Source: Saprospiraceae bacterium (lineage in GTDB: Bacteria > Bacteroidota > Bacteroidia > Chitinophagales > Saprospiraceae). From it: a stretch of DNA of 12,277 nucleotides. Every line of letters begins with the position of its first letter. Position 1 is the stretch's first letter. Shown here piece after piece: positions 5,963 through 12,277 of this stretch. Below the pieces are notes generated by a model. It was not told the origin of the DNA and did no database searches. It was given only the letters and a program-made list of their open reading frames with translations. The position numbers and the translations under genes were made by a program. Location of the stretch: the NCBI GenBank assembly GCA_025455635.1, contig JALOMF010000060.1:1-12277 (forward strand). Reading direction: 5' to 3'.

Positions 5963-8746
5963 TTAATTCCTTCCGAAGTTGTAGCTGAAGCCCAGCGAGA
6001 CGTTCGTCCCGAATGTTTGGCCAACTATCTTCGTGTCTTTGTCGTCGTTGTACCTGCCGTTGTCGTCCTGGTCTTGGTAGAAAACGGATTCTTGGTTCAG
6101 GAGGTCACCAAAGGTCAGTTTCAGTTCCCCAAAATTGCCGATGCGCTTCGTCAGCTGCAGGTCCAGCACGGTGCGGGGGTTCTCCCAAGTGTGCAGGTAC
6201 TGGTCTTGGCCCACCACCCAGATGCGGCGTCCGATGCGGTTCACGAGGGCCGTTGCACTGAAGCCGTGGGTGCGGTTGTCGTAGTTCAGGCCACCGTTGA
6301 TGAGGTAGGGCGACTGGCCGAACAGCGGGCGCTCCCTTGCTCCTGGCAGCGTGCTGATGTCCACGTCGGAATAAATGTAGGACAGGTTGCCAAAGAAAGT
6401 CACGTCACGCAGCGCCGGGGCAATCCGGTTCAGCCGCAAGCGGAACTCCAGCTCGGCACCGAGGTCAATGGCGCTCGGCACGTTGCGCCACTGGAAGTTG
6501 CGAGTGCCAGCGCCTTGGGCGTTGTTGTAAAACTGCTCGATGGGGTTGTCGAATTTTTTATAAAAAACCGAAACGGCGAAATACTGCGAGCCTTTGCGGT
6601 AGGTCTCGTAGCGCAGGTCGGCGTTCAGAACCGTGGTTCGCTTGAGGTCGGGGTTGCCGTCCACGCCAGCGAAGAGGAAGAAGTCGAAGAACGAGAAGGG
6701 CGCCAGTTCCCGGAAATTGGGGCGGGCAACGGTCTTGGCCACCGAGGCCCGGATGTTGGTGCTGTCGCTGAGGGCAAAAATCAAGTGGGCGCTCGGCAGC
6801 ACGTCCACCAAGGTTGTGTCAAGTTCGACTGGCGTGGTGCTCAACACCTTGAACGAACTAAGTTCCTGCTGGAAGCTCTCCACCCGTGCGCCGCCGATAA
6901 AACGGAGGCGGCTCGTCAGTGCTTGCTCGAACATGCCGTAGCCAGCCAACAGCCTAGAGCCAGCGTCGTAACTGTCAGAGCGGTCGGTGGTTTCCTTCAT
7001 GCGGAAGCCATCGCCGCCGATGTTTTTTGGGTCAAAAATCTGGTCAATCGGCAGCGAGTACAGTTCCGGCGAAGTCTGGAACGAAGAGATGAAGCCGAAC
7101 AAACGGGCATCGAACTCCCGGTCTTTGACTTCAGACATGCCGCCCAGCTTGAACGTTCCTTTTTTGCTGCCCAAATAATAGGGCACGGCGAGGTCAACCC
7201 GCCCAGTGTAGAAGTTTTCGGCTTGCTCGGCAAAAAAATTGCCCGCAAAGTTCGGGGAAGGGTTGCCGAAAGGCACAACTGCCTGAAACGCTTCCTCCTC
7301 GCCAGCTTCCAAATTTTTCAGGTACAGCATCCGACGGTACGATGGGATGTTCCGGCCCAAGCGGTTGTAGCCCAAGCCCCAGGTCAGCTTGACTTGCTTG
7401 TCGGTGAGCGCATGCTCGCCCAACAACTGGCTGGAGAACATCGAGTTGCTGGTGTAAAACATGGAGTTGGAGCGCTCCAAGCGAGCCTGTTCGATGTTTT
7501 CCCCAGTCCGCTCAAAAAGCTGGTCGTCGCTGGACACGGTGTAGGTGTTGTTCAACTGGATTTTGCTGCGGTCAGACAGTTTGTAGGCAAAATTCAGCAG
7601 GCCGCCCAGGCTCACGTTTGTTTTGTAAATGCGGTCAGTATAGCTGTAAAGCTGCGACTGGTCCACGTTGAAGTCGCTGCGCTCGCCGGTCACGATTCTG
7701 GGTGAATTGCTGTACGTGAGCGCACCCACCATGCCCAGCTTGCCGAAGCTGCGCCCGCCCGAAAACTGGAGGCTCATGGACGGCCTCAAGCTGCTTTCGT
7801 CGTTGATGGCCCAGTCGTTGGGGAACGCCCCGGCGTACTTGGCCTGGTTCCCGCTGTTGACGTTGAAACTGTCGCGGGTGACGCTTTTCAACGCCGTCGG
7901 CAATGCCCTTTTCCCATCGTCAAAACCGAGCCAGTCGGTGTTGCCGCCCTCGTAAGATTTGTAGTTTTTGAAGGTGCTCTGCGAGTTGTAGCCCGTGCTG
8001 ATGCTCAGGTTGGCGAAGCCCTCCTGCGGAATTTCCTTCGTGTTCAACTGCACGACGCCACCTGCCCATTCGCCCGGCAGGTCAGGCGTTGCGGTTTTGT
8101 AAATGATGAGGTTGTCGAGCAGGTTGGAGGGAAAAATGTCAAAGGAAAACGCCCGCTTGTCCGGCTCGGTGCTGGGCAGGCTGAGGCCGTTGATGAGCGC
8201 CGTGTTGTAGCGGTCGCTGAGGCCCCGGATGACCACGTAGCGGTTGTCCTGTACGCTGGCGCCGCTCACCCGCTTGAGCACGTCGCTGGTGTTGCGGTCG
8301 GGCGAGAGCTTCATTTGCTCCGCCGAAATGCCTGTCACCACGGCCACGCTTTTTTGCTGGAGCAGCATCAGGTTGGCGTAGGAGTTGCGCTTGGCAGCAG
8401 CCGTCACCACCACTTCTTGGAGTGTTTCCGTCCCCGTTCCGAGGGCAAAATCCATTTTGATGTTCTCGCCGCCCTTGATGTCGAGGTCGGTCACTTTTTG
8501 GGGCTGGTAGCCCGTGAAGCTGATTTCCAGCGTGTACTTGCCGGGGTCGAGTTTCAGGTCAAACGAGCCGTCAATGTCCGACACGGTGCCAGTGCCAGTT
8601 TCGACGACCAGCACGGAAGCACCGATGAGTGTCTCGTTGTTGGTCTCGTCGGTGATGATGCCGTAAATCCGGCCAGTTTGTGAAAAAAGGAAATTGGCGA
8701 AGCAGAACACCAGGCCAATAGTGAAGAGTAATTTAAACGCTTTCAT
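5963..8746 (-). CDS. TonB-dependent outer-membrane receptor with N-terminal CarboxypepD_reg-like domain
   Basis: A 927-residue outer-membrane transporter that would take up a large or scarce substrate using TonB/ExbBD energy. Seen in order: signal peptide (1-22, MKAFKLLFTIGLVFCFANFLFS); a carboxypeptidase regulatory-like beta-sandwich at about 25-105 (GRIYGIITDETNN... SDIDGSFDLKLDPGKYTLEISFTGYQ); a linker with LQEVVVTA, resembling a TonB-box region; a plug domain at about 130-240 (ISAEQMKLSP, VLKRVSGASVQDNRYVVIRGLSDRYN, PGEWAGGVVQL); then a long beta-barrel ending SLGFSYNFGRN with a near-terminal Phe. No SusD-like lipoprotein lies beside it, and it lacks the plug signature typical of SusC, so a polysaccharide system is not indicated. 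Substrate unknown. It appears monocistronic. A 10-bp direct repeat (TGTGAAATTG at 8746-8755 and 8760-8769) overlaps its start region. Confidence 0.92.
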   Translation of the reverse strand: MKAFKLLFTIGLVFCFANFLFSQTGRIYGIITDETNNETLIGASVLVVETGTGTVSDIDGSFDLKLDPGKYTLEISFTGYQPQKVTDLDIKGGENIKMDFALGTGTETLQEVVVTAAAKRNSYANLMLLQQKSVAVVTGISAEQMKLSPDRNTSDVLKRVSGASVQDNRYVVIRGLSDRYNTALINGLSLPSTEPDKRAFSFDIFPSNLLDNLIIYKTATPDLPGEWAGGVVQLNTKEIPQEGFANLSISTGYNSQSTFKNYKSYEGGNTDWLGFDDGKRALPTALKSVTRDSFNVNSGNQAKYAGAFPNDWAINDESSLRPSMSLQFSGGRSFGKLGMVGALTYSNSPRIVTGERSDFNVDQSQLYSYTDRIYKTNVSLGGLLNFAYKLSDRSKIQLNNTYTVSSDDQLFERTGENIEQARLERSNSMFYTSNSMFSSQLLGEHALTDKQVKLTWGLGYNRLGRNIPSYRRMLYLKNLEAGEEEAFQAVVPFGNPSPNFAGNFFAEQAENFYTGRVDLAVPYYLGSKKGTFKLGGMSEVKDREFDARLFGFISSFQTSPELYSLPIDQIFDPKNIGGDGFRMKETTDRSDSYDAGSRLLAGYGMFEQALTSRLRFIGGARVESFQQELSSFKVLSTTPVELDTTLVDVLPSAHLIFALSDSTNIRASVAKTVARPNFRELAPFSFFDFFLFAGVDGNPDLKRTTVLNADLRYETYRKGSQYFAVSVFYKKFDNPIEQFYNNAQGAGTRNFQWRNVPSAIDLGAELEFRLRLNRIAPALRDVTFFGNLSYIYSDVDISTLPGARERPLFGQSPYLINGGLNYDNRTHGFSATALVNRIGRRIWVVGQDQYLHTWENPRTVLDLQLTKRIGNFGELKLTFGDLLNQESVFYQDQDDNGRYNDDKDTKIVGQTFGTNVSLGFSYNFGRN

Positions 8747-8775
8747 GTGAAATTGTAATTGTGAAATTGAAGCCG

Positions 8776-8783
8776 CAAAGTTC
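8776..8783 (-). promoter_or_regulatory. Weak candidate -7 element for the TonB receptor gene
   Basis: Read on the minus strand this is GAACTTTG, one base off the Bacteroidota -7 consensus TAnnTTTG and about 30 bases before the ATG. No convincing -33 TTTG element lies at the expected distance, so this is a guess based on one short match. Confidence 0.2.
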
Positions 8784-9187
8784 GGTAGGCCACTGGCGCT
8801 ATTCGGGTTTTCAAGTTTAAGTTTAGGTTAAGCGGAGGTTATGTTTTTACCCGCCCACGTCCTGTTTGTCACTGCCAACGGGGATTTGCAGCGCATCGCT
8901 TGCCGTGTTTTCGCAGGTCGGAGCGGTAGGAAGGAATGCAAACTGCCCCCATTTCGGTCAGAGGACCACATTTCAGTTGCCCAAGTGGAAGATGCTGGTG
9001 CCTTGCTGCTTCATTGTGACGATTGGAGGTCATTTGGTTCGCAGCATATTGGGAAAAGCCAAGCCCTACAGCGCTTTTAGGCATTGATGGATAAACCACA
9101 CAATGGGTTGTTGGAGGATTGCGCATGCATTTCAAGCCCGACATTACCCCCTGCTTTCTTTTCTTTGTGGCCAATTTTAAAATCACC
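8784..9187. other. Intergenic region between divergent receptor and helicase genes
   Basis: About 400 bp with no convincing gene. Short frames run both ways (8841-9080 and 8866-9087 plus; 8869-9189 minus), but none contains a recognisable motif. Promoters for both flanking genes should lie here. A purine/T-rich repeat (AGTTTAAGTTTAGGTTAAG, about 8814-8832) is the only local oddity. Confidence 0.5.
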
Positions 9188-11095
9188 ATGCAAGACCCAC
9201 TCCACGAACTCCATTCCCTCCTCGACCTCCTCCGCCTCGAAAAGCAGAAGGACTTCGAGCAGTTCCAAGCCTACGTGCAGCGGCTTCCGCTGCCGGAGCG
9301 GGTGGCGGAAGGCTATGCCTGGCATCCAGTGGAGGTGGATAAAACGGGGTTTACCTACGGCGAGCGGGCCTTCGTCACCGTGCAGCGCACCAAGGTGAGC
9401 TTGGTTCCGCACCAGTTCCGGGCGGGGCAGCCCGTGCGGTTCTTCACGGCGGCGGCGGTGGACGATAAAAGGCCGGAGCAGTCGGGGGTTATCCACTCCA
9501 TTGCCAAGGGCAAAATGAAAATCGTGCTGAACGCCAAGGACCTGCCCGACTGGGTCAACGCTGGCTCGCTGGGTGTGGACCTGGAGTTCGACGAACGCAG
9601 CTATGTGGAGATGGAAAAGGCCATGAAGCGGGTGATGGAGGCCAAGCCCAACAGCCGTTTGGCAGAGCTGCGGGCCGTTTTGTTGGGGCAAAAACCTGCC
9701 CATTTTCAGGAGCTGCCCTACGTCGAAATCCCGAAACTGAACGATGCCCAGAACCGGGCCGTGAACGAAATCCTCGCCGCCTCCGACGTGGCGGTGGTGC
9801 ATGGCCCGCCCGGCACGGGCAAGACGACGACGCTGGTGCAGGCCATCCGGCAGCTTTGCAAGACGGAGAACACGGTGCTGGTCTGCGCCCCCAGCAACTC
9901 CGCCGCCGACCTGCTCACCGAGCGCCTCAGCGACGAGGGCTTGCAGGTGCTGCGCCTCGGCAACCTCTCCCGGGTGGAGGACAGCATCGTGCGGCACACG
10001 TTGGAAGCCCAGATTGCAGCGCACCCCGAAAGCAAGAACATCAAAAAAGTGCGGATAGAGGCGGCGGAGACGAGGCGGCAGGCGCAGCGTTTCAAGCGGC
10101 GCTTCGGGCAAGCCGACCGGGACGAGCGCAACCACCTCTTCCGGCAAGCGGGCGAACTCAGCGGCTGGGCCAATCGGCTGGAAGACCTGCTGACGGAGCA
10201 GATTCTGGACTCGGCGCAGGTCATCACCTGCACGCTCGTCGGCAGTACGCACAAGGCGCTGGGCACCCGCCATTTCCGCACGGTGGTGATCGACGAGGCG
10301 GCGCAGGCGCTGGAACCCGGCACCTGGATCCCCATTACCCGTGCCAACAAGGTCGTGCTGGCGGGCGACCCTTTTCAGTTGCCACCCACGGTGAAATCGG
10401 AGCAGGCCCGGCGGGCGGGGCTGTCCATCACGATGATTGAAAAATGCCTCCAGCGCATCCCCCGCACCAGCCTACTGACGGTGCAGTACCGCATGAACCA
10501 CCGCATCATGGAGTTCTCGAACCAGTGGTTCTACCAAGGCAAACTGACCGCCGCCGAGGACGTTGCGGAGCACTCTCTGGACATCGAGGCACACGCCCCC
10601 GTGCTGTTCATTGACACGGCGGGCACGGGCTTCGAGGAACGATTTAACGAAAAAACGCAAAGCCGCTTCAATCCCGAAGAGTTCCAACTGCTGTGCGAGC
10701 ACCTGCTATTGCTACTCGCCGCCCACGAGGGCAAGGAGCTGCCTAGCATCGCCCTCATCTCCCCCTACAAAGAGCAGGTGATGCACATGCAGGACACCGT
10801 GGCCGAGGACAGCACTTTAAAGGATAAAGGATTGGACATCAATACGATAGACGGCTTCCAAGGCCAAGAACGGGACGTGGTGTATATCTCGCTGGTGCGC
10901 AGCAATGCCAAATGCGAAATCGGCTTCCTGACCGACTACCGCCGCATGAACGTGGCCATGACCCGTGCCAGGAAGCTGCTCGTCATCGTCGGGGACAGCG
11001 GTACAGTGGGGGCGGATTTGTTTTACCAAGCGCTGTTGGAGTATTGCGAGACGCATGGTGGGTACCAGACGGCTTGGGAGTATATGATGAAGTAG
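9188..11095 (+). CDS. SF1B DNA/RNA helicase, Upf1/DNA2-like (AAA_11 + AAA_12)
   Basis: A 635-residue ATP-dependent helicase of superfamily 1B, the Upf1/IGHMBP2/DNA2 group, expected to unwind nucleic acid 5' to 3' in the cytoplasm. An N-terminal helical and beta-barrel region (about 1-150) precedes two RecA-like domains carrying all expected motifs: Walker A GPPGTGKTTT at 206-215 (Lys212), Ia CAPSNSAAD, motif II DEAAQALE from Asp369, motif III GDPFQLPP at 393-400, motif IV QYRMN at 433-437, motif V with GFQGQE at 556-561, and motif VI NVAMTRAR at 588-595. A basic helical insertion with ETRRQAQRFKRRFGQ lies between Ia and II. The frame is open 23 codons further upstream, but ATG 9188 (MQDPLHELHSLLDLLRLEKQ) fits family N-termini better. 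No nuclease or RNase domain is attached. It stands alone, divergent from the receptor, so context does not reveal whether it serves RNA or DNA metabolism. It looks intact. Confidence 0.93.
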   Translation: MQDPLHELHSLLDLLRLEKQKDFEQFQAYVQRLPLPERVAEGYAWHPVEVDKTGFTYGERAFVTVQRTKVSLVPHQFRAGQPVRFFTAAAVDDKRPEQSGVIHSIAKGKMKIVLNAKDLPDWVNAGSLGVDLEFDERSYVEMEKAMKRVMEAKPNSRLAELRAVLLGQKPAHFQELPYVEIPKLNDAQNRAVNEILAASDVAVVHGPPGTGKTTTLVQAIRQLCKTENTVLVCAPSNSAADLLTERLSDEGLQVLRLGNLSRVEDSIVRHTLEAQIAAHPESKNIKKVRIEAAETRRQAQRFKRRFGQADRDERNHLFRQAGELSGWANRLEDLLTEQILDSAQVITCTLVGSTHKALGTRHFRTVVIDEAAQALEPGTWIPITRANKVVLAGDPFQLPPTVKSEQARRAGLSITMIEKCLQRIPRTSLLTVQYRMNHRIMEFSNQWFYQGKLTAAEDVAEHSLDIEAHAPVLFIDTAGTGFEERFNEKTQSRFNPEEFQLLCEHLLLLLAAHEGKELPSIALISPYKEQVMHMQDTVAEDSTLKDKGLDINTIDGFQGQERDVVYISLVRSNAKCEIGFLTDYRRMNVAMTRARKLLVIVGDSGTVGADLFYQALLEYCETHGGYQTAWEYMMK

Positions 11096-11328
11096 CGTTG
11101 GCTTTAGCCGGCGTGGGTATTTTGATTTAAGATATAAGATGTTAGCTATACGATTTTAGATTTGGGGGGCAGGGGGCTAACCCGCCAAGAGGGTCTCCAT
11201 TTGCTGTTTGAACCACGCCGTCCTCGACAATTCGGACTTGCCGATATTTTGCCGTTGCGGCAATTGCGTTGCTTGGTTTTTCATCGGGAAAACTTTGTAA
11301 AACGTCTCAAAATCGTCGCTGCGGAGGT
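11096..11328. other. Convergent intergenic region with a minus-strand open frame
   Basis: The region between the helicase (plus) and the broken DUF4276 gene (minus). No strong terminator hairpin was found after the helicase; GGCT/AGCC near 11100-11109 is only a 4-bp stem. A G-rich run lies at 11163-11176. Part of the stretch is covered by the short minus-strand open frame described separately. Confidence 0.4.
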
Positions 11329-11368
11329 CTATAACTTTGAACCAAGGTGCTCTATGGTTCGGATAAAG
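11177..11368 (-). pseudogene. Possible gene remnant, unidentified
   Basis: A minus-strand frame open for 63 codons, ending at TAG 11177-11179 and preceded by an in-frame TAG at 11369-11371. It overlaps the 3' end of the DUF4276 gene in another frame. The peptide looks protein-like (WFKVIDLRSDDFETFYKVF, then KSELSRTAWFKQQMETLLAG) but has no start codon except an internal ATG that would leave 34 residues. It may be the end of a downstream gene that lost its start, or a coincidental open frame. I do not recognise it. Confidence 0.25.
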
Positions 11369-11988
11369 CTATCAAAATGGGGACACGCTTGCCTGATTTT
11401 ACCAAGCCCAATGTCTTTGGCGATGATTATGCCGTCCTCCACCTTGTCATAGCGTTTGTTGGTGACTGCCTCTAATCGTTTTGAAGGAGCCGTCAATGGG
11501 CTATCGTTGATGTGTTAAGGTGTTTCAAAGGCATTGCGGATTGCTTCAAAACTGCCTTTGGGAATAAGCAAATCCAAACTCAGCCAATCTTCCATCATCT
11601 GAGGGTCAGAAAATAACAGTGCCTCGAATTCATGCAATTGAAAATATGGGATAAACTTGTGGTTGTGAAGGTTTGGGGACGAAAGCACATCCTGCTTCAC
11701 TGCATTTTCGATGGCCAGCACTTTGTCAATTGGGGCCAAATGCATACTGTCCTTGTAACCTGGGTATTTCTTTGACATGCCGTACAAATCAACCATTGTG
11801 GTGACAAAGGCATCTTTATCATTGTTCAACCACTTAACGATGTTGTATTTCAACCTTCCATAGGTGAACCCACCATCCAAGCTGCTCGGATTCAATAGGA
11901 TTCCCATTTCGATGAAGTGCGGGCGAAGAACCTTATCGGCAAATTGCTCTTCAGTAAGCCCTTCGCAAAGCATATTGACTCGTATCAT
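11329..11988 (-). pseudogene. DUF4276 family protein gene interrupted by an in-frame TAA
   Basis: Partner gene of the upstream ATPase. It starts at ATG 11988-11986, which overlaps the ATPase stop as ATGA, so translation is probably coupled. DUF4276 features: CEGLTEEQFADKVL near the N-terminus (the conserved Glu of a Toprim-like fold), TMVDLYGMSKKYPGY, and IPYFQLHEFEALLFSD. The frame stops at TAA 11517-11515 (codon 158), but continues in the same frame for 61 more codons with unmistakable family sequence: HINDSPLTAPSKRLEAV, then GIIIAKDIGLGKIRQACPHF, ending at TAG 11331-11329. Family members have Glu at the stop position (TPEHIND), so one G-to-T change turning GAA into TAA explains the break. 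Readthrough length (219 codons) fits the family. The truncated 157-residue product lacks the conserved C-terminus and is probably inactive. A sequencing error cannot be excluded. Confidence 0.85.
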
Positions 11989-12277
11989 GGTCGGCCTCCA
12001 ATTAAATTTTTCTGCCAAAGCTCACCAAGCGAATATTCGTCGAGCCAATTTTCCAATTTTTCCTCGTCAAGCCGGGTAAAGAAAGATGCACCGTTTTTAT
12101 GCTCTACCACAACAATATAGTTCGCCTCAAACTCGGAAACCAAGTTCGGTGATTGGGTGGAAACAATAAGCTGTGCAGCATGGGAAGCCTTCCTGAAAAG
12201 CCCCGCAAGTATTTGAATAGCCATTGGATGAAGGCCCAATTCTGGTTCATCCAAAAGTATCAAGCTCGGCAGTTTGG
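11985..12277 (-). CDS. ABC-type AAA ATPase (AAA_21-like), C-terminal part
   Basis: The last 97 codons of an ATPase whose N-terminus lies beyond the right edge. Walker B with the catalytic Glu (LILLDEPELGLHP) is at the window edge, followed by the switch-like LIVSTQSPNLVSEF and a family-typical tail (VVVEHKNGASFFTRLD... LGELWQKNLIGGRP). The Walker A and signature motifs must lie outside. These SMC/RecF-like ATPases often sit before a DUF4276, DUF4435 or RloB gene. The next gene starts within its stop codon (ATGA), so the two are one operon. A TTG at 12263 could be taken as a start, but it is inside the Walker B strand and cannot be genuine. Confidence 0.9.
   Translation of the reverse strand, partial: KLPSLILLDEPELGLHPMAIQILAGLFRKASHAAQLIVSTQSPNLVSEFEANYIVVVEHKNGASFFTRLDEEKLENWLDEYSLGELWQKNLIGGRP

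Noticed and set aside
6017..7705. 562-codon plus-strand frame opposite the TonB receptor
   Set aside because: Antisense shadow; the minus strand encodes a complete receptor with signal peptide, plug and barrel.
5963..8746. SusC-type polysaccharide receptor
   Set aside because: No SusD-like gene alongside and no SusC plug signature; the general TonB receptor assignment is safer.
8841..9087. Small proteins in the receptor-helicase spacer
   Set aside because: Two overlapping plus frames and one minus frame, all Cys/Arg-rich with no recognisable motif or start context.
9077..10273. 398-codon minus-strand frame opposite the helicase
   Set aside because: Antisense shadow; all SF1 helicase motifs lie on the plus strand.
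11989..12018. Upstream TTG start for the DUF4276 protein
   Set aside because: It lies within the ATPase gene and adds a non-family N-terminus; ATG 11988 gives the usual ATGA overlap.

Overview
The window looks like a Bacteroidota chromosome, most likely a Saprospiria-type bacterium (Lewinella/Haliscomenobacter-like). The evidence is a secreted protease with SprB repeats and a type IX secretion C-terminal sorting domain, a CarboxypepD_reg-type TonB-dependent receptor, start codons with A-rich leaders and no clear Shine-Dalgarno sequence, and GC-rich codon use in most genes. Genus-level placement is inference.

Layout, left to right: the 3' end of an unidentified gene (2-238) and a gene-poor stretch (239-782); a large secreted metalloprotease (816-3617) with a clean rho-independent terminator (3663-3694); an exported TIM-barrel sugar isomerase/epimerase of the hydroxypyruvate isomerase type (3765-4667); an AT-rich stretch (4663-5005) filled with palindromes centred on GAATTC or decayed forms of it; a KilA-N domain protein (5022-5885) whose coding sequence carries one more perfect copy of the palindrome; a minus-strand terminator (5901-5935) and a TonB-dependent receptor (5963-8746, minus); about 440 bp without a convincing gene; an SF1B (Upf1/DNA2-like) helicase (9188-11095); and, on the minus strand, the C-terminal end of an ABC-type AAA ATPase (11985-12277) overlapping by 4 bp a DUF4276 gene broken by one in-frame TAA (11329-11988). 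A short unidentified open frame (11177-11368, minus) lies beyond it.

The protease, isomerase, receptor and helicase look like ordinary chromosomal genes with no obvious shared pathway. Two parts stand out. The first is the palindrome array and its KilA-N gene. About ten dyad-symmetric units have a conserved centre and arms that change in a compensating way. Each can encode an N-x-[IVL]-E-F-x-x-I peptide, and the upstream unit nearest the gene shares 26 identical bases with the copy inside the KilA-N coding sequence. The second is the ATPase + DUF4276 pair, which resembles known ATPase-nuclease defence modules but has lost its second gene to a single nonsense codon.
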